This document shows, piece after piece, positions 1 to 7,353 of a stretch of DNA of 10,516 nucleotides (position 1 is the first letter of the stretch; the number at the start of each line of letters is the position of its first letter). The DNA lies in contig JAASSQ010000098.1 of the NCBI GenBank assembly GCA_021767845.1, positions 1 to 10,516 of the forward strand, read 5' to 3'. The translations under genes and the position numbers were made by a program. The DNA comes from Roseovarius sp. Lineage in GTDB: Bacteria; Pseudomonadota; Alphaproteobacteria; Rhodobacterales; Rhodobacteraceae. The notes below the pieces were generated by a model. It did not search any database. It worked only from the letters and a program-made list of their open reading frames with translations, and was not told the DNA's origin.

Positions 1-44
1 AGCACGGGTGGCACGGGGCGTTGCAGCATCGAATCCGGACCACA

Positions 45-71
45 AACAAAAAAGGCGCCCGAAGGCGCCTT
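45..71 (-). terminator. Intrinsic terminator of the tRNA-Pro gene
   Basis: Read on the minus strand, a perfect 8-bp stem (AAGGCGCC with GGCGCCTT) closes on a TTCG tetraloop and is followed at once by a run of six T. The T-run overlaps the 3' arm of the stem. It begins about 8 bases after the CCA end of the tRNA, so it is well placed to end that transcript. The C(UUCG)G loop and U-tract make this a textbook rho-independent terminator. I see nothing identifiable in bases 1-44 beyond it. Confidence 0.9.
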
Positions 72-78
72 GTTTTAA

Positions 79-155
79 TGGTCGGAGTGGCAGGATTCGA
101 ACCTACGACCCCTGCCTCCCGAAGACAGTGCTCTACCAGGCTGAGCTACACTCCG
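79..155 (-). tRNA. tRNA-Pro, anticodon CGG
   Basis: Folding the minus strand gives a complete cloverleaf of 77 nt including the encoded CCA. The acceptor stem is CGGAGTG with CACTCCG and discriminator A. The D stem is GCTC/GAGC. The anticodon stem is CTGTC/GGCAG around the loop TTCGGGA. The T arm is GTAGG-TTCGAAT-CCTGC. The loop places CGG at positions 34-36 with G at 37, as expected for proline tRNAs reading CCG. A first base pair beginning with C at position 1 also fits proline tRNA. The gene is intact, and I see no attachment-site duplication nearby. Confidence 0.97.
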
Positions 156-170
156 ACCGTGGGAAAGGCG

Positions 171-197
171 ATTACAGATCGTTGCGGCGCTTTGCAA
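171..197 (-). promoter_or_regulatory. Candidate promoter of tRNA-Pro
   Basis: On the minus strand TTGCAA (197-192) and TGTAAT (176-171) resemble -35 and -10 boxes. The spacer is 15 bp, shorter than the ideal 17. The -10 matches TATAAT at five of six positions. Transcription would start near 164, about 9 nt before the mature tRNA 5' end, which is the geometry usual for tRNA genes. The short spacer is the main weakness. The same 112-bp gap must also hold the promoter of the divergent transporter gene, which I could not place. Confidence 0.5.
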
Positions 198-267
198 GAG
201 GGTTTCGGACCTTCGCTTGTATTCCGCGGGCACGCGCCCCATTCTGGCGCGGGGTTGCGAGGAGAGC

Positions 268-1860
268 ATGTCGGAAACACTGACCGCATTGGGTGGGATC
301 GGGCTGTTCCTGCTGGGCATGAAGATCATGACCGAGGCGCTGCGCGAGGCAGCGGGGGCGAATCTGCGGCGCATGCTGGCGCGGTTCACCACCACCCCCC
401 TGCGCGGCGTGGCCAGTGGCGCGGTGACCACCGCCGTGATCCAGTCATCCTCGGCAACGACGGTGATGACGGTGGGCTTCGTCGGGGCGGGGCTTCTGAG
501 CTTTCCACATGCGCTTGGCGTGATCTACGGCGCGAATATCGGCACCACGGTGACCGGCTGGATCGTGTCGCTGGTGGGGTTCAAGCTGAAGCTGGGCACG
601 GTGGCGATGGGCCTTTTGTTCGTCGCCAGCCTCGCGCTGCTTCTGTCGCAGGGTCGCGCGGCGCGAATCGGTCGCATCGCGGCCGGGTTCTGCCTGCTAT
701 TCATCGGGCTGGACATGATGCAGGACGGCATGGCCGGCGCGGCCGGCTGGATCACCCCGGAACGCACGCCGGGGACCGGGTTCGGCGGGATGCTGGCGAT
801 GGCGGCCCTGGGCCTGGCGATCACGGTGGTGATGCAATCCTCGTCGGCGGCGATCGCGGTGGTGCTGGTACTGCTGGGGTCCGGGGCGCTGCCGCTGATC
901 CAGGCGGCCGCGGCGGTGATCGGGATGAACCTTGGCACCACTTTCACCGCGCTGATCGCGGCGATCGGCGGATCGCGCGCCATGCAGCAGACGTCGATCG
1001 CGAACCTGCTGTTCAATTTCGGAACGATGCTGGTCGCGTTTCCGCTCTTGTGGCTGATCGCCGCGCCGCTGGAGGCCTTGGCCGAACGCTCCGGGCCGGA
1101 CACGGCGCTGGTGCTGTTTCACACCGGGTTCAACCTGCTGGGGACGCTGGCGTTCCTGCCGCTCACCCACCGCTTCGCGGCACTGGTGGAAAGGCTGCGC
1201 CCCGATCTGGGCGGAAATGATGCCCCGGAACTGGATCGCCGATTGCTGAGCGACGAAGGCGCGGCGATGCAGGCCGCGCACGGGATGATCACATGGGCTG
1301 CGCGCGAGGTTTTCGCGGCCTATGCCCGGGCGCTCGGGCCGGCGCGCGATCTGCGGCGGCTGTCGGCGCTCGATCCGCGGGTGACGATGGCGCTGGAGGA
1401 TCTCAAGGAATACATGGCACAAGTCTCGGTTCCGCGGGAAAAGCCGGCCGAGGCCGCGGCCTTTGCGGCGCTGATGCACCAGGCCGACCATCTTGTGCGG
1501 CTTCTGGAACAGGCCGGGCATCGCGGCTTCATCGACGTGCTGGCGCGTGACGGCGTGACCCGCCGCCCGACACGGTGGTTTGCCGGCTGCCTTGAGCCGG
1601 AGCGGGCCTTGCCCTTGCCAGAGATCGGCGAGCGCATGGCGCGCATGGCCGAGCCGGTGGCGCACAGGTTCACGCGGCACCGGCGCGGCCTGTTGCTGGG
1701 TGAGCATGTGGGGCTTTATTCGGTACAGGACACGTTCCAGACGACCGACGCGATGCGGTGGCTGAGCCGGATCATGCACAATGTTCAGCGCATCGGCGAA
1801 TACGACCGCGAGGTGCAGGACAGGCTGGGGCAGGCGCAGGCGCCCGCCCCAGCCGCGTGA
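268..1860 (+). CDS. Na+/phosphate cotransporter family protein (NptA/YjbB-like)
   Basis: This encodes a 530-residue inner-membrane protein of the sodium-dependent inorganic phosphate cotransporter family. The family signature is present as an inverted duplication: QSSSATT (residues 59-65) with GANIGTT (88-94), and QSSSAAI (190-196) with GMNLGTT (219-225). These QSSS motifs line the substrate path in the family. Hydrophobic helices fill roughly residues 5-300. Residues about 330-530 are hydrophilic and helical, as in members with a PhoU-like C-terminal domain. Total length matches E. coli YjbB-type proteins. I chose ATG 268 because GAGGAGAG lies immediately upstream and because it starts directly with the first membrane segment (MSETLTALGGIGLFLLGM). 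An in-frame TTG at 217 adds 17 polar residues without a ribosome site. The gene is monocistronic here and converges on leuB. The family may import phosphate or act in efflux; direction and ion cannot be read from sequence. Confidence 0.92.
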   Translation: MSETLTALGGIGLFLLGMKIMTEALREAAGANLRRMLARFTTTPLRGVASGAVTTAVIQSSSATTVMTVGFVGAGLLSFPHALGVIYGANIGTTVTGWIVSLVGFKLKLGTVAMGLLFVASLALLLSQGRAARIGRIAAGFCLLFIGLDMMQDGMAGAAGWITPERTPGTGFGGMLAMAALGLAITVVMQSSSAAIAVVLVLLGSGALPLIQAAAAVIGMNLGTTFTALIAAIGGSRAMQQTSIANLLFNFGTMLVAFPLLWLIAAPLEALAERSGPDTALVLFHTGFNLLGTLAFLPLTHRFAALVERLRPDLGGNDAPELDRRLLSDEGAAMQAAHGMITWAAREVFAAYARALGPARDLRRLSALDPRVTMALEDLKEYMAQVSVPREKPAEAAAFAALMHQADHLVRLLEQAGHRGFIDVLARDGVTRRPTRWFAGCLEPERALPLPEIGERMARMAEPVAHRFTRHRRGLLLGEHVGLYSVQDTFQTTDAMRWLSRIMHNVQRIGEYDREVQDRLGQAQAPAPAA

Positions 1861-1863
1861 GCC

Positions 1864-2970
1864 TCAAAGGCTTGCGTCGAGCGCGGCGACGATCGCGTCC
1901 CCCATTTCCGAGGTCGAGACAGGCTGCACGCCTTCTTCCCCCAGAAGGTCGGCGGTGCGCTTGCCATCGGCCAGCACCCGTTCCACCGCCTTTTCCAGCC
2001 GCGTCGCCTCGTCCCCCTGATCGAAGCTGTAGCGCAGGGCCATCGCGAAGCTGAGGATGCAGGCGATCGGGTTCGCCTTGCCCTGCCCGGCAATGTCGGG
2101 CGCCGAGCCGTGCACGGGTTCGTACAGCGCCTTGGGCCGGCCATTTTCCATCGGCGCGCCAAGGCTGGCCGAGGGCAGCATCCCGAGGCTGCCGGTCAGC
2201 ATCGCGGCAATGTCCGACAGCAGGTCGCCAAAGAGGTTGTCGGTCACGATCACGTCGAACTGCTTGGGCCAGCGGGTGAGCTGCATGGCGCCGGCATCGG
2301 CATACATGTGGCTGAGCTCGATATCGGGGTAATCCTCGTCACGCACCTTCTGCACCACTTCGCGCCACAGGATGCCCGATTCCATGACGTTGGCCTTCTC
2401 CATCGAGCACACCTTGCCGTCGCGCTTGCGCGCGAGCTCGAAGGCGGCGCGCGCCACGCGGTCGATCTCGGACTCGGTGTAGCGTTGCGTGTTGATGCCG
2501 ATGCGTTCATTGCCTTCCTCGAAGATGCCGCGCGGCTCGCCGAAATAGACACCCGAGGTCAGCTCGCGCACGATCATGATGTCGAGCCCCGCGACCACGT
2601 CGCGCTTGAGGCTGGAGAAATCGGCCAGCGCGTCGAAACATTGCGCCGGGCGCAGGTTGGCGAAAAGGTCCATTTCCTTGCGCAGCCGCAGCAGGCCGCG
2701 TTCGGGTTTGACCGAGAAATCCAGATCGTCGTATTTCGGCCCGCCCACGGCACCGAGCAGAACCGCGTCCACCCCTTGCGCCTTGGCCATCGTGTCGTCG
2801 TGCAGCGGCGCGCCATGCTTGTCATAGGCGGCGCCACCGACCAGATCCTCGCTCACGTCAAAGGACAGGCCGCGCTTGGCGCCATACCAGTCGATGACCT
2901 TGACGACTTCGGTCATGACCTCGGGGCCGATGCCGTCGCCCGGCAGGATGAGAAGCGAGGGATTGGTCAT
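1864..2970 (-). CDS. leuB: 3-isopropylmalate dehydrogenase
   Basis: This encodes a 368-residue cytosolic enzyme that oxidises and decarboxylates (2R,3S)-3-isopropylmalate with NAD+ to 2-oxoisocaproate, the third leucine-specific step. The sequence is typical. It starts LLILPGDGIGPEV (residues 6-18). Substrate arginines are present in the GLLRLRKEMDLFANLRP stretch (92-108) and in VRELTSGVYFG (134-144). The catalytic Lys is in MEKANVM (K192). Metal-binding aspartates are D225, D249 and D253 (FGDLLSD). The nucleotide-binding segment EPVHGSAPDIAG spans 284-295. Length equals the family norm. The start at ATG 2970 has AAAGGA 9 bases upstream; in-frame extension further upstream is arginine-rich and not credible. 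It lies on the same strand as leuC and leuD but is separated from them by two unrelated genes. It ends 3 bp from the convergent transporter gene. Confidence 0.98.
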   Translation of the reverse strand: MTNPSLLILPGDGIGPEVMTEVVKVIDWYGAKRGLSFDVSEDLVGGAAYDKHGAPLHDDTMAKAQGVDAVLLGAVGGPKYDDLDFSVKPERGLLRLRKEMDLFANLRPAQCFDALADFSSLKRDVVAGLDIMIVRELTSGVYFGEPRGIFEEGNERIGINTQRYTESEIDRVARAAFELARKRDGKVCSMEKANVMESGILWREVVQKVRDEDYPDIELSHMYADAGAMQLTRWPKQFDVIVTDNLFGDLLSDIAAMLTGSLGMLPSASLGAPMENGRPKALYEPVHGSAPDIAGQGKANPIACILSFAMALRYSFDQGDEATRLEKAVERVLADGKRTADLLGEEGVQPVSTSEMGDAIVAALDASL

Positions 2971-3004
2971 GGGGGCGTGTCCTTTGCGATGAATGTCCAA
3001 CGCA

Positions 3005-3036
3005 ATTCGCCTAGCCCGAAGGCGGCGAATGGTCAA
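3005..3036 (-). promoter_or_regulatory. Hairpin and candidate promoter ahead of leuB
   Basis: In the 83-bp gap before leuB, TTGACC (3036-3031) and TAGGCG (3013-3008) are spaced by 17 bp on the minus strand. The -35 is good and the -10 is poor. The spacer and -10 coincide with a strong hairpin: ATTCGCC/GGCGAAT (3024-3030 with 3005-3011) enclosing GCC-TTCG-GGC, with a 2-nt bulge. No T-run follows, so it is not a normal terminator. It could be a promoter with an overlapping palindrome, or an RNA structure between the upstream gene and leuB. The hairpin is certain as sequence; its role is inferred. Confidence 0.4.
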
Positions 3037-3053
3037 GAAACCGCCAGGGCCCG

Positions 3054-4127
3054 TCAGGGCAGGGCCACGTCCACCCAGACAAGCCGGTGCCGGCTGGCGG
3101 CAAGCGCCTGTTCGCGCGCGGGGCCTTGGGCCGGCCAATGCACCCCGGCGGCCAAAACGCGCAGATCGGACGAGGGCAGAACGTAATCGGTGCGCCGCGG
3201 CCCGGGGCCGGGGTGGGGCCAGTCCACGGTGTCCAGCGCCGGATCGGCCGGACGGGCCGGATCAGGGGCTACAGGGCCGGAGCGGCGCGGGCGCGGATCC
3301 TGCAGCCTTGGGTCGGACAGCAGCGCATGCAGCGCGTCCTTGCGCCCCTCCCCCTCGGACGGGGACAGGTTCGCGGCGCCCAGCACCACGAAACGCGCGG
3401 ACGGGGCAGGCCCGAAGGCCCCATCCATGTAGAGCGACCAGAAGCGCAGCTCGTCATGGTTGCGGCGGCCGTTCCGATCCTCGGGCCCATCGAAGACCGG
3501 CGCGTTTGCGTGGAAGGTCAGCAGGTGCAACGGCCCCGACGGCAGGATGACGGGAACGACCCAATGGCCCACCGACGACAGCCGCAGCGCGGCCTGCGCC
3601 GGCGCCGAGGGAAAGGACGCCCCATCCACCACCGGCAACAACGCGCCGGGCAGATCGGCCCAGAGAAGCGCTGAAAAATCCCGCGCACTTTCCCGGTCAA
3701 TCGGAAACCGCGACAGGATGGCCATGCCCCCCTGCCCGGAAAACGCGCCATAGCCGTGACGGTCCTCGGGCTCGCCCAACCGGCCATCGCCATCCATGTC
3801 CTGCCCTGTGGGCCGCCCGGTATTGGGGCGCAGGGCGAAGATGTGGGGATAGGTCATCCCATGCCCGGCCACCGCGTCGCGCAGCGCGGTCAGCGCGTGC
3901 AGATCGAGGTCGTGATCCACGCCCTGCAACACGATGACGTCGGCCCCGGCTTGCGCGATGACGGCGGCCACCGCGTTCACCTGCGGGTCGTCGCCGCGCA
4001 GAATATCCCGCAGCAGCAGGCCAGGCCCGTCGCGTTCCAGTTCGGTGTGAAAGGTGGCGATGCGCAGCCTGTCGGCGACGGCAGGGGCGGCAAGCGCCAG
4101 AAGCAGCGCAAGACAGCGCGCGATCAG
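3054..4127 (-). CDS. Exported endonuclease/exonuclease/phosphatase-fold protein, divergent
   Basis: From the proposed start the product has 357 residues. Residues 1-18 look like a signal peptide (basic IAR, then CLALLLALAAPAVA, cleavage after AVA-18). The EEP fold is suggested by RIATFHTEL (22-30), VIVLQGVDHD (64-73), GGMAILSRFPID (133-144), HLLTFHANAP (201-210), FVVLGAANL (246-254), RRTDYVLPS (311-319) and a final SRHRLVWVDV (345-354). Several usual catalytic positions differ: LQE reads LQG, GDFN reads GAAN, SDH reads SRH, and the first-motif Asn is His27. Residues 110-121 form an EF-hand-like loop. Start choice is difficult. The only in-frame ATG/GTG/TTG upstream is ATG 4250, which would add 41 charged residues before the signal peptide. 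CTG 4127 forms a CTGA overlap with the stop of the preceding gene and begins the signal peptide directly. Probably periplasmic or surface exposed; substrate unknown. Confidence 0.75.
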   Translation of the reverse strand: MIARCLALLLALAAPAVADRLRIATFHTELERDGPGLLLRDILRGDDPQVNAVAAVIAQAGADVIVLQGVDHDLDLHALTALRDAVAGHGMTYPHIFALRPNTGRPTGQDMDGDGRLGEPEDRHGYGAFSGQGGMAILSRFPIDRESARDFSALLWADLPGALLPVVDGASFPSAPAQAALRLSSVGHWVVPVILPSGPLHLLTFHANAPVFDGPEDRNGRRNHDELRFWSLYMDGAFGPAPSARFVVLGAANLSPSEGEGRKDALHALLSDPRLQDPRPRRSGPVAPDPARPADPALDTVDWPHPGPGPRRTDYVLPSSDLRVLAAGVHWPAQGPAREQALAASRHRLVWVDVALP

Positions 4128-4963
4128 GCCTGCTGCAACGCCTCGGTCTCGGCGCGGGCATAGGCGCGGCGGCGCTTTTCCTCGATCATCTCGGCGATGC
4201 GGGACATCGCGATGCCGCGCATCAACATGCTTGCAGGAAGAAAGGCCCATGCCGTCATCGTCCAGATCAAGGTCTGCGGATGGGCGATCGAAATCGGGTC
4301 GATCAGATCGGACGCCGCCTTGACCGCCGCCGGGATCAAGAATGGCAGCAAAGATCCTAACACGATGTTAAGACCGGCATCACGCCTGAGCCGATACAGC
4401 ACATCACCCCCGGCGGTCGGATCGAACAGCGGCAGGTTCACCCAGACGTTGAACGCGCCGTGGCGCAGCGGCCAGCCATGAAAGCGGACACAGGTGACGA
4501 AGATCAGCATCATGGTCAGCGAAATGGCATAGCACACGCCCGCCGCCGTGCGCACCGAGGCGATCAGCTCGGGGCTGGCATCGGCGGGCATCATCAGCAC
4601 GACCAGCCGCACCGGCGAATAGGGAAAATCGATCGCCCGGCCCAGCCCGTCACCCAGCAGGGTGAGCAGCATGGTGAATTCCGTTGGATGGGACTGGCCG
4701 CGCAGGATCAGCGACAACAGAAGCACGCTCAGCCCGAGCGCCACGAATTTCAGGCGGTTGAACGGCGGGGCAAAACGGAATTCGACGATGCTGGGATAAC
4801 GGCCGTAATACTCGATGAAGGTCATGAAGGACGCCAGGATCGCCAGCACGATGACCAGTTGAGCGGTATCCGAGTCGGTGGCAGGCAACAGCAAGGACGG
4901 CGTCGCCACCAGCAACGCGACCATTATCGCGCGAAAAAGCGCACCTGCTACCTTAGAAAACAC
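4124..4963 (-). CDS. Uncharacterised multi-pass membrane protein
   Basis: This encodes a 279-residue protein with about six hydrophobic segments (roughly residues 11-26, 35-52, 72-88, 141-159, 198-220 and 231-251). It ends in a charged cytoplasmic-looking tail (EMIEEKRRRAYARAETEALQQA). Distinct polar motifs lie between helices: FRFAPPFNRLKFV (62-74), DFPYSPVRLVVLM (112-124), GAFNVWVNLPLFDPTAGGD (169-187) and DPISIAHPQTLIWTMTAW (222-239). I recognise no named domain; similar proteins are, as far as I recall, conserved hypotheticals of Rhodobacteraceae. GTG 4963 is preferred: AAGGGA lies about 10 bases upstream and the product starts one short turn before the first helix. GTG 4993, TTG 5062 and ATG 4924 are in-frame alternatives. 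It overlaps the following EEP-like gene by four bases, so the two are probably translated together. No function is proposed. Confidence 0.8.
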   Translation of the reverse strand: MFSKVAGALFRAIMVALLVATPSLLLPATDSDTAQLVIVLAILASFMTFIEYYGRYPSIVEFRFAPPFNRLKFVALGLSVLLLSLILRGQSHPTEFTMLLTLLGDGLGRAIDFPYSPVRLVVLMMPADASPELIASVRTAAGVCYAISLTMMLIFVTCVRFHGWPLRHGAFNVWVNLPLFDPTAGGDVLYRLRRDAGLNIVLGSLLPFLIPAAVKAASDLIDPISIAHPQTLIWTMTAWAFLPASMLMRGIAMSRIAEMIEEKRRRAYARAETEALQQA

Positions 4964-5288
4964 TGCCCGTTTCCCTTCAAACTGGTGCGGCACGGTGCAT
5001 TGCCATGCCGTCTTTCCAACTTGATCCCGCCAATTGTGGCGGCATGCCTTTTTATTGTCCAATTTCTGCCCACTTTCGCCTCCCGGCTCAAGCTATGCGT
5101 TGAACTAACAGGATTTTTCAGGCGAATTGATGAAACGACTGGTGCGAGAATGCATCAATCCAGCAACGGAAATTTGGCACGCTTGTGCCACCGCACAACA
5201 TCTTGGGGAAAAGCAGTTGGGCGCCACAAGGCACCTAGCTGCCGCCAGACCAGAGCCCGACGGCAGAAATTTCAGATCGCGGCGTCGG
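4964..5288. other. Gene-poor stretch between leuD and the membrane-protein gene
   Basis: About 325 bases carry no convincing gene on either strand and are more AT-rich than their surroundings. Visible items are a 6-bp perfect inverted repeat TGGCAC-GCTT-GTGCCA (5175-5190), a second repeat CTGCCG/CGGCAG (5239-5244 with 5261-5266) just downstream of leuD, and a weak promoter-like pair TTGGAC-N18-CACAAT on the minus strand near 5062-5033. The latter could serve the membrane-protein gene. None of the hairpins is followed by a clear T-run, so the leuD terminator cannot be assigned with confidence. Confidence 0.6.
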
Positions 5289-5894
5289 TCACACCCAGGG
5301 GCGCTCGGCGCTGGCCTTGGCCTCGAACGCGTCGATCGCAGGGGCCTTTTCCATCGTCAGCCCGATATCGTCGAGCCCTTCCAGGAGGCAGTGCTTCTTG
5401 AACTGGTCCACCTCGAACGCGATTACCTCGCCATCCGATGTGGTGACCGTCTGGTTTTCAAGGTCCACGATCATCCGGGCGTTCGCCCCCTTCTCGGCAT
5501 CCTTCATCAGGATGTCGACCTGCTCCTGCGGCAGCGCGATCGGCAGGATGCCGTTCTTGAAGCAGTTGTTAAAGAAGATGTCGGCAAAGCTGGGCGCGAT
5601 GACGCAGCGGATGCCGAAATCCTTGATCGCCCAAGGCGCATGTTCGCGCGACGATCCGCAACCGAAATTGTCACCGGCCACCAGGATCTCGGCATCGCGG
5701 TATTGCGGCTTGTTCAGCACGAAATCGGGGATCTCGTTGCCGTCATCGTCATAGCGCATCTCGTCAAATAGGTTCTTGCCCAGCCCCGACCGCTTGATCG
5801 TCTTCAGGAACTGCTTGGGGATGATCATGTCGGTATCGACATTGATCAGGGGCAGCGGCGCGGCGATGCCGGTGAGTTTTTCGAATTTTTCCAT
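5289..5894 (-). CDS. leuD: 3-isopropylmalate dehydratase small subunit
   Basis: This encodes the 201-residue small subunit of isopropylmalate isomerase, which with LeuC converts 2-isopropylmalate to 3-isopropylmalate in the cytosol. Recognisable segments are the N-terminal VDTDMIIPKQFLK (residues 19-31), the swivel-domain signature GDNFGCGSSREHAPWA (74-89), in which the SSRE arginine contacts substrate in this family, and SFADIFFNNCFKNGILPI. Length is the family norm. ATG 5894 shares its A with the TAA stop of leuC (TAATG). A GGGAG ribosome site lies 8 bases upstream inside leuC. The arrangement indicates translational coupling and balanced subunit synthesis. No frameshift or missing residue is seen. 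Confidence 0.98.
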   Translation of the reverse strand: MEKFEKLTGIAAPLPLINVDTDMIIPKQFLKTIKRSGLGKNLFDEMRYDDDGNEIPDFVLNKPQYRDAEILVAGDNFGCGSSREHAPWAIKDFGIRCVIAPSFADIFFNNCFKNGILPIALPQEQVDILMKDAEKGANARMIVDLENQTVTTSDGEVIAFEVDQFKKHCLLEGLDDIGLTMEKAPAIDAFEAKASAERPWV

Positions 5895-7297
5895 TACATC
5901 ATCTCCCGGACATCGGTGAGCTTGCCGGTCACGGCGGCGGCGGCGGCCATCTGTGGCGACATCAGGTGGGTGCGCCCGCCGCGGCCCTGCCGGCCCTCGA
6001 AATTGCGGTTCGACGTGGCCGCGCAGCGTTCACCGGGACTCAACTGGTCGGGGTTCATGGCAAGGCACATCGAGCAGCCGGCAAGGCGCCATTCAAACCC
6101 CGCCTCCTGGAAGATGTCGGCCAGCCCCTCTTCCTCGGCCTGGGCGCGGACAAGGCCCGACCCCGGCACGACCATCGCGCGCAGACCCTCCTTGATCTTC
6201 TTGCCTTTCAGGATCTCGGCGGCGGCGCGCAGATCCTCGATGCGGCCATTGGTGCAGGACCCGATGAACACCGTGTCGATCTCGATGTCCGACAGCTTCT
6301 GGCCGGGCTCGAGCCCCATGTAATCAAGCGCGCGCTTGGCCGCGTCCACCTTGCCGCCCTCGAAATCGGCGGGATCGGGCACGACATCGGTGATCGGCAA
6401 CACGTCTTCGGGGCTGGTGCCCCAGGTGACCACGGGCGCAATGTCCTCGCCCCGGATGGTGACGACCTTGTCCCAATGCGCGTCGTCGTCTGAGTAAAGC
6501 GTCTTCCACCAGGCCATCGCGGCTTCCCACTGGGCGCCCTTGGGGGTGTGAGGCCGGCCCTTGATGTAGTCGAAGGTCACCTCGTCGGGCGCGATCAGGC
6601 CGGCGCGCGCGCCCCCCTCGATCGCCATGTTGCAGACGGTCATCCGCCCTTCCATGGACAGCGAGCGGATCGCCTCGCCGCAATACTCGATCACGTAGCC
6701 GGTGCCGCCGGCGGTTCCGGTATGGCCGATGACCGACAGGGTGATGTCCTTGGCGGTCACGCCGGGCTGAAGCTGGCCGGTGATCTCGACCTTCATGTTC
6801 TTCGACTTGGTCTGGATCAGCGTCTGAGTGGCCAGAACATGCTCCACTTCCGAGGTGCCGATGCCGTGCGCCAGGGCGCCGAACGCGCCATGCGTGGCGG
6901 TGTGACTGTCCCCGCACACCACGGTCATGCCCGGCAGGGTCCAGCCCTGTTCGGGGCCGACGATATGCACGATGCCCTGGCGGATGTCGTTGACGGGGTA
7001 GTAGTTGATCCCGAAATCCTTGGCGTTCTTGTCCAGCGCCTCGACCTGGATGCGGCTTTCCTCGTTCTGGATGCCTTTCACCCGGTCCGGCGTGGTCGGC
7101 ACGTTGTGGTCCGGCACGGCAATGGTGTTTTCCGGCTTGCGCACCTTGCGCCCGGCCATGCGCAGCCCTTCGAAGGCCTGCGGGCTGGTCACCTCGTGCA
7201 CGAGGTGGCGGTCGATATAAAGCAGGGACGTGCCGTCCTCTGCCTCGTGCACCAGATGCGCATCCCAGATCTTGTCATAGAGTGTCTTGGGGGACAT
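5894..7297 (-). CDS. leuC: 3-isopropylmalate dehydratase large subunit
   Basis: This encodes a 467-residue aconitase-superfamily subunit that carries the [4Fe-4S] cluster of isopropylmalate isomerase. The three cluster cysteines are in place: Cys348 (FIGSCTNGR) and Cys408/Cys411 (GCSMCLAMNPD). Other family marks are the N-terminal KTLYDKIWDAH, VPDHNVPTT (61-69), VVCGDSHTATHGAFGALA (126-143) and NRNFEGRQG (430-438). Length and ends are typical of bacterial LeuC. ATG 7297 is preceded by GGGAGAGGA. It is the first gene of the leuCD unit. The 285-bp upstream region contains a good promoter with a leader of about 145 nt, which leaves room for post-initiation control, though I could not find an attenuator hairpin in it. 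Confidence 0.98.
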   Translation of the reverse strand: MSPKTLYDKIWDAHLVHEAEDGTSLLYIDRHLVHEVTSPQAFEGLRMAGRKVRKPENTIAVPDHNVPTTPDRVKGIQNEESRIQVEALDKNAKDFGINYYPVNDIRQGIVHIVGPEQGWTLPGMTVVCGDSHTATHGAFGALAHGIGTSEVEHVLATQTLIQTKSKNMKVEITGQLQPGVTAKDITLSVIGHTGTAGGTGYVIEYCGEAIRSLSMEGRMTVCNMAIEGGARAGLIAPDEVTFDYIKGRPHTPKGAQWEAAMAWWKTLYSDDDAHWDKVVTIRGEDIAPVVTWGTSPEDVLPITDVVPDPADFEGGKVDAAKRALDYMGLEPGQKLSDIEIDTVFIGSCTNGRIEDLRAAAEILKGKKIKEGLRAMVVPGSGLVRAQAEEEGLADIFQEAGFEWRLAGCSMCLAMNPDQLSPGERCAATSNRNFEGRQGRGGRTHLMSPQMAAAAAVTGKLTDVREMM

Positions 7298-7353
7298 GGG
7301 TCCTCTCCCGTTCGGCGGATTGTGTCAGATAAGTCGGCAGGGCTGGGCGCGGC

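Noticed and set aside
21..1220. 399-codon frame overlapping the tRNA and the transporter gene
   Set aside because: It reads through the tRNA gene and is a shifted frame of the transporter, with Gly/Arg/Asp-rich composition and no recognisable domain.
2110..3186. Long plus-strand open frame opposite leuB (358 codons), and similar frames opposite leuC and petR
   Set aside because: They lie antisense to well-conserved genes, have His/Arg/Gln-rich low-complexity translations and no family motifs; they are by-products of high GC.
5173..5190. TTGGCACGCTTGTGCCA as a sigma-54 promoter
   Set aside because: The GG and GC elements are separated by 9 bases rather than the required 10, and the sequence is fully explained as an inverted repeat.
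5115..5203. 27-codon minus-strand ORF in the leuD-to-membrane-protein gap
   Set aside because: Codon third positions are not G/C-biased, there is no ribosome site, and the peptide has no recognisable feature.
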